The notes below the pieces were generated by a model that saw only the letters and a program-made list of their open reading frames with translations, searched no databases and was not told the origin of the DNA. A stretch of DNA of 33,232 bases from a bacterium (GTDB taxonomy: Bacteria; Electryoneota; RPQS01). The stretch is taken from assembly GCA_026394155.1 (NCBI GenBank), contig JAPKYT010000120.1:1-33232 (forward strand), given 5' to 3'. Positions 7,067-14,850 of the stretch are shown here, piece after piece; the stretch's first letter is position 1; every line of letters starts with the position of its first letter. The translations under genes and the position numbers were made by a program.

Positions 7067-9787
7067 ATGCCCCAGGACCCCGCATATCTCGGCCAAGCCG
7101 AGCCCGCCGTCATCGAAAGCCTCTACGAGCAATACCTGACGAATCCCGATACGCTCGACGAAGGCTGGCGACGCTTTTTTGAAGGCTTCGAGTTCGCGCG
7201 CCGCACCTACGGCGACAACACGCGACAGATTCCGGAGATGTTCGCCAAGGAATCGGCCGTGCTGAACCTCATCGGCGCGTATCGCCTGCGCGGCCATCTC
7301 TTCACCAAGACCAATCCCGTCCGCACCCGCCGCAAGTACGATGATCCGCTCACACTAAGAAACTTCGGCCTGAGTGAGAGCGATCTGAGTACCATTTTTC
7401 AAGCCGGAACCGCCGTCGGTCTTGGTCCCGCGCCGCTGGGTGAGATTGTCAAACTGCTCGACGAAACCTATTGCCATTCGGTAGCCGTCGAGTTCAAATA
7501 TGTGCGCGATCCCAAGGTCGTGAACTGGCTGCAGACGCGCATGGAAGCGGTACGCAACCGGCCCACTTTCAGCTTCGAGGAACGGCTGCACATCCTGCGC
7601 AAGCTCACGCAGGCCGTCGTTTTCGAAAAGTTCATGCACAGCCGCTTCGTAGGCCAAAAACGGTTTTCGCTGGAAGGCGTGGAGGCGCTCATTCCCGCGC
7701 TGGATGCCATCGTGGAAAAGGGCGCCGATCTGGGGATCGAGGAATTCGTCATCGGCATGGCGCACCGCGGGCGGCTGAATATCCTCGCCAACATTCTGGA
7801 CAAGCGCTTCGATCAGATTTTCGCCGAGTTCGAGGGGAAAAGCGTTTCGGATTCCGATCTGGCGGGCGACGTGAAATATCATCTCGGGCACTCTTGCGAC
7901 AAGGCCACCACCTCCGGCAAGCGCGTCCGGCTGAGCGTTGCGCCGAATCCCTCACACCTCGAAGCGGTGGGGCCGGTGGTGGAGGGGCTGGTGCGGGCGC
8001 GCCTTGACCACGTTTATTACGGCGATCTGAACCGTATCGCGGCCATTCTCATTCACGGCGACGCCTCGATTGCGGCACAAGGTGTGGTTTACGAACTCTT
8101 GCAGATGTCGCTTTTGGACGGCTACCGCACGGGCGGAACGATTCACGTCGTCTTGAACAATCAGGTGGGCTTCACCACCAATTATCTCGACGGCCGCTCG
8201 AGCACGTATTGCACCGACGTGGCCAAAGTCACGCTCTCGCCGGTGTTCCACGTGAACGGCGACGACGTGGAAGCGGTGGTCTATGTCATCGCTTTGGCGC
8301 TGGAATTCCGCGAGACTTTCAAACGCGACGTCTTCATTGACATTCTGGGCTATCGAAAATGGGGGCACAACGAGGGCGACGAACCGCGCTTCACGCAGCC
8401 GATTCTCTACAAGATCATCGCGACGCATCCCGATCCGCTGGAGATCTACTCGCGCAAGCTGGTGGACGAAGGCGCGATGGACATCGAGCGCATTAAGAAA
8501 GAGGAAGAGGATTTCCGCCGCCATCTCGAGGAGAAATTCGAACTTTCGAAGCGCGCGCCGCTTTCGACGGATGATTCGTTCTTGCGCGAGACCTGGGCGC
8601 CTTTTCGCCGCACGAGCGGCGACGAGCCTTTGGAATCGCCTGAGACCGGCATGGACGCAGCGACGCTGAAGGACATCGGGCTCAAGACAACGCACCTGCC
8701 GACCGGGCCGAAGTTCTTCACTAAGATTCTGCGCATCTTCGACGACCGCCGCAAGATGATTGAAGAGGGTGCGCGGCTGGACTGGGCGATGGGCGAGCTT
8801 TTAGCCTATGCCACGCTGCTCAGCGAAGGCGTTCCCGTGCGCTTGACCGGACAGGACTCGGAACGCGGTACATTTTCGCACCGCCACGCGGTGGTGACGA
8901 TTGAAGATTCCGAGGAAGAATACGTGCCGCTGGCGCACGTTCGCGAAGGACAGGCGCGTTTTGCCATCTATAACTCGCCACTTTCCGAATACGGTGTGTT
9001 GGGTTTTGAATATGGCTACGCCCTCGGCGCGCCGCAAGGCCTCACGATTTGGGAAGCGCAATACGGGGACTTCGCCAACGGCGCGCAAGTCGTGATTGAC
9101 CAGTTCTTGAGCAGCGCCGAGAGCAAATGGCAGCAGATGAACGGACTGGTGCTGCTTCTGCCACACGGTCTTGACGGACAAGGCCCTGAACATTCCTCGG
9201 CCAGGATCGAGCGTTTCCTGAGTCTCTGCGCCGATGGAAATCTGCAAGTCGTTAACGCCACTACGCCCGCCAATTTCTTCCACGTCTTGCGGCGGCAAGT
9301 GAAGCTCTCCTATCGCAAGCCGTTGGTGGTTTTCACGCCCAAGAGTCTGCTCCGGCATTCCGCTTGCGTGAGTGCGCTGACGGATTTCGCCTCGGGAACA
9401 CGTTTTCGCGAAACGCTCGACGATCCCGCCGCCGATCCGAAGGCGGTGGAACGGCTGATCTTCTGCTCAGGCAAGGTCTACTACGATCTCTTAGAGAAGA
9501 AACAGAAGGATGCGCGACGCGACACAGCCATCGCGCGCATCGAACAGCTCTATCCTTTGCCCGAGCGGCAGATTCGTGCCGTGCTCGACAAGTACACTTC
9601 GGCGAAGTCGCGGCTGTGGCTGCAGGAAGAGCCGGAGAACATGGGGCCGTGGCCGTTTCTGCGCGCGCCAGAAGCCATGGCCGGATTTCAGGCAGTCACC
9701 CGCGCACCGTCGGCCTCACCGGCCACCGGATTTCCCGCACGGCATCAGCAAGAGCAACAGGCGCTCGTTGAACGCGCCTTCTCGTAA
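7067..9787 (+). CDS. sucA: 2-oxoglutarate dehydrogenase E1 component
   Basis: This 906-residue thiamine-diphosphate enzyme decarboxylates 2-oxoglutarate and transfers the succinyl group to the lipoyl arm of SucB in the TCA cycle. The N-terminus (SLYEQYLTNPDTLDEGWRRFF) is the E2-binding region typical of SucA. Core motifs are all present: YRLRGHLFTKTNP, the SRFVGQKRFSLEG segment, IGMAHRGRLN, SVAPNPSHLEAVGPVVEG, the ThDP/Mg site HVNGDDVEAV and YRKWGHNEGDEP, then the pyrimidine-binding and C-terminal transketolase-like domains (ARFAIYNSPLSEYGVLGFEYGYAL; LWLQEEPENMGPW). Length fits the family (about 900-940). Start ATG 7067 fits the usual N-terminus, though the ribosome site is weak. First gene of sucA-sucB-lpd; sucB starts 33 bp downstream. 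Confidence 0.97.
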   Translation: MPQDPAYLGQAEPAVIESLYEQYLTNPDTLDEGWRRFFEGFEFARRTYGDNTRQIPEMFAKESAVLNLIGAYRLRGHLFTKTNPVRTRRKYDDPLTLRNFGLSESDLSTIFQAGTAVGLGPAPLGEIVKLLDETYCHSVAVEFKYVRDPKVVNWLQTRMEAVRNRPTFSFEERLHILRKLTQAVVFEKFMHSRFVGQKRFSLEGVEALIPALDAIVEKGADLGIEEFVIGMAHRGRLNILANILDKRFDQIFAEFEGKSVSDSDLAGDVKYHLGHSCDKATTSGKRVRLSVAPNPSHLEAVGPVVEGLVRARLDHVYYGDLNRIAAILIHGDASIAAQGVVYELLQMSLLDGYRTGGTIHVVLNNQVGFTTNYLDGRSSTYCTDVAKVTLSPVFHVNGDDVEAVVYVIALALEFRETFKRDVFIDILGYRKWGHNEGDEPRFTQPILYKIIATHPDPLEIYSRKLVDEGAMDIERIKKEEEDFRRHLEEKFELSKRAPLSTDDSFLRETWAPFRRTSGDEPLESPETGMDAATLKDIGLKTTHLPTGPKFFTKILRIFDDRRKMIEEGARLDWAMGELLAYATLLSEGVPVRLTGQDSERGTFSHRHAVVTIEDSEEEYVPLAHVREGQARFAIYNSPLSEYGVLGFEYGYALGAPQGLTIWEAQYGDFANGAQVVIDQFLSSAESKWQQMNGLVLLLPHGLDGQGPEHSSARIERFLSLCADGNLQVVNATTPANFFHVLRRQVKLSYRKPLVVFTPKSLLRHSACVSALTDFASGTRFRETLDDPAADPKAVERLIFCSGKVYYDLLEKKQKDARRDTAIARIEQLYPLPERQIRAVLDKYTSAKSRLWLQEEPENMGPWPFLRAPEAMAGFQAVTRAPSASPATGFPARHQQEQQALVERAFS

Positions 9788-9820
9788 CTGGTATTGGCAC
9801 ATCGTGCAATAGGACAACGA

Positions 9821-11008
9821 ATGCTCACGGAAGTTCTCATTCCCAGCCCGGGCGAATCGGTGACCGAAGTCACGCTCGCCGCATGGCTCAAAGCCGATGG
9901 TGACTACGTTCGCAAGGACGAGGAGCTTTTCGAAATCGAATCGGACAAGGCCACGCTGTCGGTTTCCGCGCATGTTGCCGGCAAGCTCTCCATCCAGGTG
10001 AAGGAAGGCGAAACGGTACGCGTGGGCGCGGTGGCCTGCACCATTGACACCGAAGCGGAACCGCCGGCCAGCGTGTACGCACCCATGGAAACGCGCGCCG
10101 AGCCGGAAGCTGCACCGAAGGAACAGGCGCCCGCTGAAAGCATCGCTTCACCTGCTGCGCGGAAGCTCATGGAGGAGCGGGGCATCACCACCGAGCAAGT
10201 CGCCGGAACGGGCAAGGGCGGCCGCATCACCAAGGCGGACGTGCAGACGTTCACGCCCGTGGCGGAAGTTTCAAAGCCCATCGAGACCGTGATTCCGCGC
10301 CCCGGTGCGCGCACCACGCGGCGGCACAAGCTGTCCTCGCTGCGCATCAAACTCGCGGAGCGGCTGGTCGCGGTGAAAAACCAGACGGCCATGCTCACCA
10401 CCTTCAACGAAGTTGACATGAGCGCCATCGTCGCCGCGCGCACGAAGTACAAGGAGTTGTTCAAGGAGACGCATTCCGCTTCGCTGGGCCTGATGTCGTT
10501 CTTCGTGAAGGCTACGGTGGAAGCGTTGCAGGAATACCCGGCCGTCAACGCCATGATCGAGGGCGACGAACTCGTCTATCATGATTACGTGGACATGGGC
10601 ATCGCCGTCAGCGCGCCCAAGGGATTGGTGGTGCCGGTGATTCGCAATGCGGAGTCGTTGGCTTTCGATCAAATCGAGTCGGAGATTGACCGGCTCGCTT
10701 CACGCGCCCGCAACAATCAACTCACGCTCGACGAAATGAGCGGCGGCACCTTCACCATTTCCAACGGCGGTGTCTTCGGTTCGCTTCTTTCCACGCCGAT
10801 TCTGAATCCGCCGCAGAGCGGCATTCTCGGCCTGCACAACATCGTCCAGCGGCCGGTGGCGGTCGAGGGCCGCGTGGAAATCCGGCCCATGATGTATCTG
10901 GCCTTTTCCTACGATCACCGCATCATTGACGGCCGCGAGTCCGTGAGTTTTCTGGTGCGCATCAAGCAGCTTCTCGAAGACCCCATTCGCGTGCTGCTGC
11001 GGGTGTAG
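9821..11008 (+). CDS. sucB: Dihydrolipoamide succinyltransferase (E2 of 2-oxoglutarate dehydrogenase)
   Basis: A 395-residue E2 chain. The lipoyl domain (residues 1-78) carries the lipoyl-lysine Lys43 in the ESDKATL motif. An Ala/Pro/Glu-rich linker leads to the peripheral subunit-binding domain (about 105-145, [13 protein letters not shown] ... [13 protein letters not shown]). The catalytic domain (about 165-395) has His366 in [10 protein letters not shown], with Asp370. The [17 protein letters not shown] stretch and the [10 protein letters not shown]-terminus are typical of succinyl- rather than acetyltransferases, and the neighbour is sucA. I chose ATG 9821 because AGGA lies 6 bases upstream and the lipoyl domain starts at once; an in-frame start at 9794 adds nine residues with no homology. 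A hairpin lies between this stop and lpd. Confidence 0.96.
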   Translation: MLTEVLIPSPGESVTEVTLAAWLKADGDYVRKDEELFEIESDKATLSVSAHVAGKLSIQVKEGETVRVGAVACTIDTEAEPPASVYAPMETRAEPEAAPKEQAPAESIASPAARKLMEERGITTEQVAGTGKGGRITKADVQTFTPVAEVSKPIETVIPRPGARTTRRHKLSSLRIKLAERLVAVKNQTAMLTTFNEVDMSAIVAARTKYKELFKETHSASLGLMSFFVKATVEALQEYPAVNAMIEGDELVYHDYVDMGIAVSAPKGLVVPVIRNAESLAFDQIESEIDRLASRARNNQLTLDEMSGGTFTISNGGVFGSLLSTPILNPPQSGILGLHNIVQRPVAVEGRVEIRPMMYLAFSYDHRIIDGRESVSFLVRIKQLLEDPIRVLLRV

Positions 11009-11021
11009 CGACAAATGGCGG

Positions 11022-11041
11022 GGCGAATCTGGAGATTCGCC
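11022..11041. repeat. TCTCCAGA-centred hairpin between sucB and lpd
   Basis: GGCGAATCT / AGATTCGCC, a 9-bp perfect stem with a 2-base GG centre. On the minus strand its centre reads TCTCCAGA, the same centre as the hairpins at 17649-17668 and 31435-31454. It lies 14 bp after the sucB stop and 14 bp before the lpd ribosome site, so it will be present in the operon mRNA. Confidence 0.7.
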
Positions 11042-11062
11042 GCCGCGCGAAGAAGAGGTGAC

Positions 11063-12463
11063 ATGAAATACGACGTCACGGTCATCGGCAGCGGGCCCGG
11101 AGGTTACGTGGCCGCCATCCGCTCGGCGCAGCTCGGCATGAAGGTCGCGCTGGTCGAACGCTATTCGAACCTCGGGGGCACGTGCCTGAACGTGGGCTGC
11201 ATTCCGTCGAAAGCTTTGCTCGATTCTTCGGAGTTCTATCACGCGGCGAAAAAACATTTTCCCACGCACGGCATTCGCGTGACGGGCCTCGACGTGGACT
11301 GGCCGCAGATGCAACGGCGCAAGGAGAAAGTCATCGCCGACACGGTGGCCGGAATTCGCTTCCTGATGAACAAGCACGAGATCACGGTCTATGAAGGCCA
11401 CGCGTCATTTGTGGATGCGAACACCATCGCGGTCGCGCGCAATTCAGGCGGGGACGAGCGCATCGAAACGCGCCACACCATCATCGCCACCGGCTCGAAA
11501 GCCGCCGATTTGCCCTTTGTGCCGATAGACAAACGGCGCATCATCTCATCCACCGAGGCGCTTTCGCTTGCGGAGATTCCCGGCGAAATGGTCATCATCG
11601 GCGGCGGTGCGATCGGCCTTGAATTGGGTTCCATCTACGCGCGGCTGGGCACGAAGGTGAGCGTGGTGGAGTTCATGGACTCCATCATTCCCAACCTGGA
11701 CCGCACCCTGGGCAAGGAACTCCAGAAATCCTTGCAGCGGCTGGGCATGACGTTTTATCTAAGTCACAAGGTGCAGAGCGCGAGTGCGGAGAATGATCGG
11801 GTGACGGTCACCGCCGAGAATCCTTCTGGCGAGCGTGTTCAATTCGCGGGCGACTACTGCCTCATGTCTGTTGGCCGCAAACCCTATACGGAGAACCTGC
11901 GGCTCGAGCGGGCGGGAGTGCTCACCGATCATCGCGGGTTCATTCAGGTGAATCAACATCTCGAAACGCAAAGCCCGGGGATCTATGCGGTAGGCGACGT
12001 CATCGGCGGCGCGATGCTGGCCCACAAGGCGGAGGAAGAAGGCATTTTCGTGGCCGAGCGGCTGGCCGGTCAGAAACCGCACATCAACTATCGCGCCATT
12101 CCGTGGGTGGTGTACACCTGGCCGGAGGTGGCCGGTGTGGGATTCACCGAGGAAGAACTGAAGCGAAGCGGCCAAAGCTACAAGGTCGGATCGTTCTCCT
12201 ACAAGCCGCTGGGCCGGGCGCGCGCGGCTAATGAAAATGAAGGTCTGGTGAAGGTTCTGGCCGATCAAGTCACCGATGAAATCCTCGGCGTGCACATGTT
12301 CGGCGCGCGCGCGGCCGACATGATCGCCGAGGCGGTGGTTGCTCTCGAGTACCGCGCCAGCGCCGAGGACATCGCCCGCATGTCGCACGCGCATCCGACC
12401 TTCACGGAGGCGTTTCGCGAAGCCTGTCTGGCCGCCACCGCCAATCGCGCCATTCATGCGTGA
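11063..12463 (+). CDS. lpd: Dihydrolipoamide dehydrogenase (E3)
   Basis: This 466-residue FAD/NAD-dependent disulfide oxidoreductase reoxidises the dihydrolipoyl arm of the SucAB complex. The FAD-binding GSGPGGYVAA motif is at the N-terminus. The redox disulfide Cys41-Cys46 lies in GGTCLNVGCIPSKALL. The NAD-binding motif is IGGGAIGLELGSIYARLG, the second FAD motif is GIYAVGDVIGG, and the dimerisation domain has the catalytic HAHPTFTEAF His/Glu pair. ATG 11063 follows GAGGTG at 11055-11060; a longer in-frame start at 11015 would translate the intergenic hairpin. Last gene of the sucA-sucB-lpd operon. The same E3 may also serve other 2-oxoacid or glycine-cleavage complexes not seen here. Confidence 0.97.
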   Translation: MKYDVTVIGSGPGGYVAAIRSAQLGMKVALVERYSNLGGTCLNVGCIPSKALLDSSEFYHAAKKHFPTHGIRVTGLDVDWPQMQRRKEKVIADTVAGIRFLMNKHEITVYEGHASFVDANTIAVARNSGGDERIETRHTIIATGSKAADLPFVPIDKRRIISSTEALSLAEIPGEMVIIGGGAIGLELGSIYARLGTKVSVVEFMDSIIPNLDRTLGKELQKSLQRLGMTFYLSHKVQSASAENDRVTVTAENPSGERVQFAGDYCLMSVGRKPYTENLRLERAGVLTDHRGFIQVNQHLETQSPGIYAVGDVIGGAMLAHKAEEEGIFVAERLAGQKPHINYRAIPWVVYTWPEVAGVGFTEEELKRSGQSYKVGSFSYKPLGRARAANENEGLVKVLADQVTDEILGVHMFGARAADMIAEAVVALEYRASAEDIARMSHAHPTFTEAFREACLAATANRAIHA

Positions 12464-12476
12464 TTATTTTCCCATT

Positions 12477-12496
12477 TCCCCCCGCTTGCGGGGGGA
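12477..12496. repeat. C6/G6 palindromic repeat unit
   Basis: TCCCCCCGC / GCGGGGGGA, a 9-bp perfect stem with loop TT, located 13 bp after the lpd stop. Same family as 3916, 3947, 22511, 22922 and 22959. It could act as a weak terminator for lpd. Confidence 0.7.
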
Positions 12497-12535
12497 CAAA
12501 AGGGACTATCTTGAAATAGTGGAGGAGTTCGGAAC

Positions 12536-12648
12536 TGTCATTCTAAAGGCCGCTCTTCCGGTCTTGCGGCCTGAAGAATCTCTCTTCGCGCCTTCTTTCC
12601 CCGAGAGATTCTTCACCCCCGGCGAAGACTTGGGGGTTCAGAATGACA
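12536..12648. repeat. Nested inverted-repeat (MITE-like) element with TGTCATTCT ends
   Basis: Ends are TGTCATTCT (12536-12544) and AGAATGACA (12640-12648), a 9-bp perfect inverted repeat. Inside, GAAGAATCTCTC (12573-12584) pairs with GAGAGATTCTTC (12603-12614), 12 bp perfect. A further hairpin AGGCCGC/GCGGCCT occupies 12547-12572. It has no ORF. The architecture suggests a non-autonomous element or a folded RNA. Confidence 0.65.
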
Positions 12649-12706
12649 ATCCCGTGTTTACCACGCACTAATTCAGGATAGGCCCCAAAGGGGGGTGGCT
12701 TGCATT

Positions 12707-12738
12707 GCAAAGGGCTCAGGATTTCCTGAGCCCTTTGC
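12707..12738. terminator. Strong bidirectional hairpin terminator, downstream of lpd
   Basis: GCAAAGGGCTCAGGA / TCCTGAGCCCTTTGC, a 15-bp perfect stem with a 2-base TT centre. A/T runs are part of the stem ends. The inner 13 bases of each arm are identical to the terminator at 22476-22503. Confidence 0.6.
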
Positions 12739-12763
12739 GTTGCCCTCTGCGGGTCGCAACTGT

Positions 12764-12877
12764 CGTAGAGACGGGGATGTCCACGCCGTTCCGTTCGTCA
12801 CCCGTGTCAGTTATTGTATAAACCTTCCTGGGGACGGGAATAGATGGCCGTTGCCGAACGGCAACGTCTCTCTACCG
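12764..12877. repeat. GTAGAGACG palindromic element
   Basis: CGTAGAGACG at 12764-12773 is complementary to CGTCTC-TC-TACCG at 12865-12877. Next to the right end is a perfect 7-bp hairpin CGTTGCC-GAAC-GGCAACG (12849-12866). The left half between them is less regular, as if one half had decayed. Confidence 0.45.
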
Positions 12878-13065
12878 GCTTCTGTTCTCTACTCGCAAGT
12901 GGAGCGTTTCTAAACTGTTTCCGCACAATGGCCGATAATCCGCATAGCGGGATTGGATGCCCGCCGCGCACGAACTCCGTTCACGGTGGGCGTGACCGCG
13001 CCGGAGCGTGCGAAATTCATGTGCAGAACAATCTGCATTGGGCAGTCATAAGCAAGAGGAGAACG

Positions 13066-13545
13066 ATGAAGGCATCTTACACGCGGCTGGCGGCTGTACT
13101 TCTGATGGCGCTCGCGTCCGTGGCGCTGGCGGCGGACAACGACAACCATCAAGTGACCGTCACCGTGAACGACATCAACGAACTGGCCGTCACCGGCGGC
13201 GACATCACGCTGATCATCAGCTCGGCTACGGCCGGACAAAACCCCAATCAGGCCACCGACAACACCTGCGGTCTGGAATGGACGGTGAACACCACCAACA
13301 AAAAGATCACCGTCGCCACCAATCAGTCCTCTTTCGCCCACACCTTGAAGGTGCAGGCGGCCAGCGTGTCGGGCGGAACTGCGGCCGCTGAAGTCACGAT
13401 TTCCGACACCGCACAGGATCTGGTGACGGGTGTGGCCACCACGCTGGGAACTTGCACGCTGAACTACCGTGCCACGGCCACGGCCGCGCAGGGCACGCAG
13501 TCTGTGGCGCATACCATCACCTTCACGATAACGGCTGCCAGCTAA
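13066..13545 (+). CDS. Small secreted beta-sandwich protein, candidate fibre subunit A
   Basis: 159 residues with a clear Sec signal peptide (MKASYTRLAAVLLMALASVALA, cleavage near residue 22). The mature part is Thr/Val/Ala-rich with alternating hydrophobic residues, as expected for an Ig-like beta-sandwich. It is paralogous to the next gene: shared landmarks are GD(I/V)xLxI, ATAGQ/AAAGQ, LEWT, KKI, LGTCTLNYRA and a closing TITFTIT strand. It differs by a roughly 14-residue N-terminal extension with alternating valines (NHQVTVTVNDINELAVTG) and by a second Cys (TCGLEW) that could form a disulfide with the one in GTCTL. AGAGGAGAA at 13055-13063 marks ATG 13066. First of four closely spaced genes (subunit A, subunit B, chaperone-like, barrel protein). 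I do not recognise a named family; the fibre-subunit role is inferred from context. Confidence 0.75.
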   Translation: MKASYTRLAAVLLMALASVALAADNDNHQVTVTVNDINELAVTGGDITLIISSATAGQNPNQATDNTCGLEWTVNTTNKKITVATNQSSFAHTLKVQAASVSGGTAAAEVTISDTAQDLVTGVATTLGTCTLNYRATATAAQGTQSVAHTITFTITAAS

Positions 13546-13577
13546 CGCAGCCTGTCCGCCCTGTGCAGGGGCTCACG

Positions 13578-14036
13578 GTGAAGAGAATACTTCCCACGCT
13601 GGCGGCGACGGCGGCCATTTTCTTGAGTTCGCTTGGACAGGCCGCCGACGTTGCGATTCTCAATGGCGACGTCAGCCTGACCATCACGACGGCCGCCGCC
13701 GGTCAGCAGCCTCCGGCCGTGACGGACGAGACCGGGCAGTTGGAGTGGACCACGCTGGTCACCGATGCGGTGAAGAAGATCATCGCCCAGACCAATCTGG
13801 CCGGCCCGAGTTATACGCTGTCGGTTCGGGCCGTCAACATCTCCGCGGGGGACGGAACCGGAGCGGGCGCGGTCGTGTTGAGCACGACTCCCGCCGATCT
13901 GGTAGTGGACATTCCTTCGGGAATCCAGCCCTTGGATCCCGGCACCTGCACGCTCCGTTACGCGGCCTCAGCCACCGTTACCGGCGGCGCCGGCACCGAC
14001 AATCATTCGGTGACGTTCACCATTACGGACCAGTAG
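13578..14036 (+). CDS. Small secreted beta-sandwich protein, candidate fibre subunit B
   Basis: 152 residues starting at GTG 13578, with CAGGGG 7 bases upstream. The signal peptide is MKRILPTLAATAAIFLSSLGQA. The mature part is a paralogue of the preceding protein (GDVSLTIT, AAAGQ, LEWT, KKI, GTCTLRYAA, SVTFTIT end). Unlike subunit A it starts almost directly with the first core strand and has only one Cys. If these are donor-strand-complemented subunits, the lack of an N-terminal extension would suit a terminal (tip) subunit; that is speculation. An in-frame ATG at 13452 overlaps subunit A and has no signal peptide, so I reject it. It lies 32 bp after subunit A and 16 bp before the chaperone-like gene. 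Confidence 0.72.
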   Translation: MKRILPTLAATAAIFLSSLGQAADVAILNGDVSLTITTAAAGQQPPAVTDETGQLEWTTLVTDAVKKIIAQTNLAGPSYTLSVRAVNISAGDGTGAGAVVLSTTPADLVVDIPSGIQPLDPGTCTLRYAASATVTGGAGTDNHSVTFTITDQ

Positions 14037-14052
14037 AATCCGGGGAGACGTT

Positions 14053-14847
14053 GTGATTGCCAGACGGACATTCATTTTGCTGGCGCTGTTCGCGTTGACG
14101 CTACCGGCCGGAGCCGGCATTTCGGTGGGCACGCTCACTCTCGAAAGCGAAGCGCAACGGGGGCAGACCTACCGCGGGACCTTCACCGTAGCCAACACCG
14201 ACACGGTGCCCCGAATCGCTGTGGTTTATCAGACCGACTACCTGTTCAACAGCGACGGCAGCAATCGGTTCGATGAGCCCGGACAGGCGAAGCGCTCAAA
14301 TGCCTCGTGGATCACGTTCAGTCCGCATCGGATTGAAGTGCCGCCGGGGCAAAGCGCGACCGTCAGCTATGAGGTCTGTGTGCCGGATGAAGCGGCGCTG
14401 ATCGGCACGTATTGGAGCATGCTGATGGTGGAGGAGGTCGCGGATCCGGGCCTTCCGGCGCGGCTCCAGCGCAACCAGACGGAAGTGCGGCAGACGGTCC
14501 GGTATGGTGTTCAGTGCATTACTCACATCGGCGGCACCGGCCGCGCCCAGCTCGCCTTCACCGGCACCCGGCTCGTGTCCGAAGAAGGCGAGAGCCGCGA
14601 ATTGCAGGTGGACGTGGAGAACACCGGCGAGCGCTGGCTGTCGCCGGCGGCCTGGATGGAACTCTACGACGGTGACGGTCATCAGGTGGGACGGTTCGAA
14701 AGCGAAAAGAAGAGGATTTTTCCCGGAACATCGGTTCGCTTCCGCATCAGTCTGGGCGACACGCCCTCCGGAAAGTACAAGGCGTTGGTGGTGCTGGACA
14801 ACGGAGATCAGAATGTCTTCGGTGCAAAGTACGATCTGGAATATTAG
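14053..14847 (+). CDS. Periplasmic PapD-like pilus chaperone (candidate)
   Basis: 264 residues, GTG start with GGGGAG about 6 bases upstream, and a signal peptide ending near LTLPAGA. Two Ig-like beta-sandwich domains are apparent. The N-terminal one (about 20-135) contains TFTVANTDT, then NASWITFSPHRIEVPPGQSA and a YEVCVPDEAA strand, the pattern of the PapD N-domain (N-x-sheet, W...P..., PG...). The C-terminal one (about 165-264) contains LQVDVENTGERWL, a short glycine turn, KKRIFPGTSVRF and PSGKYKALVVLDNGD. Chaperones of the chaperone-usher pathway fold fibre subunits by lending a beta strand; gene order (two subunits, chaperone, barrel protein) matches that pathway. I see the fold pattern but no diagnostic signature, so this remains a candidate. 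The next gene starts 4 bases after the stop. Confidence 0.62.
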   Translation: MIARRTFILLALFALTLPAGAGISVGTLTLESEAQRGQTYRGTFTVANTDTVPRIAVVYQTDYLFNSDGSNRFDEPGQAKRSNASWITFSPHRIEVPPGQSATVSYEVCVPDEAALIGTYWSMLMVEEVADPGLPARLQRNQTEVRQTVRYGVQCITHIGGTGRAQLAFTGTRLVSEEGESRELQVDVENTGERWLSPAAWMELYDGDGHQVGRFESEKKRIFPGTSVRFRISLGDTPSGKYKALVVLDNGDQNVFGAKYDLEY

Positions 14848-14850
14848 ACC

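Larger units (their letters stand above)
12464..13065. other. Gene-free region of 602 bp: repeat cluster and structured leader
   Basis: It holds in order a C6/G6 palindrome (12477-12496), a nested inverted-repeat element (12536-12648), a short CCCC-AAA-GGGG hairpin (about 12683-12693), a strong terminator hairpin (12707-12738) and a GTAGAGACG-type palindromic element (12764-12877). The last 130 bases before the secreted-protein operon contain two potential stems: AATCC/GGATT (12937-12954) and GCCCGCCG/CGGTGGGC (12959-12991, one G-T pair). A TATAAA at 12817-12822 is a possible -10 without a convincing -35. In-frame starts upstream of 13066 (for example 12844) lack a signal peptide at the N-terminus and run through the repeats, so I reject them. 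Confidence 0.55.

Noticed and set aside
12844-13065. 74-residue extension of secreted subunit A
   Set aside because: It places the signal peptide in the middle of the protein and runs through a palindromic repeat; the AGAGGAG site marks 13066.
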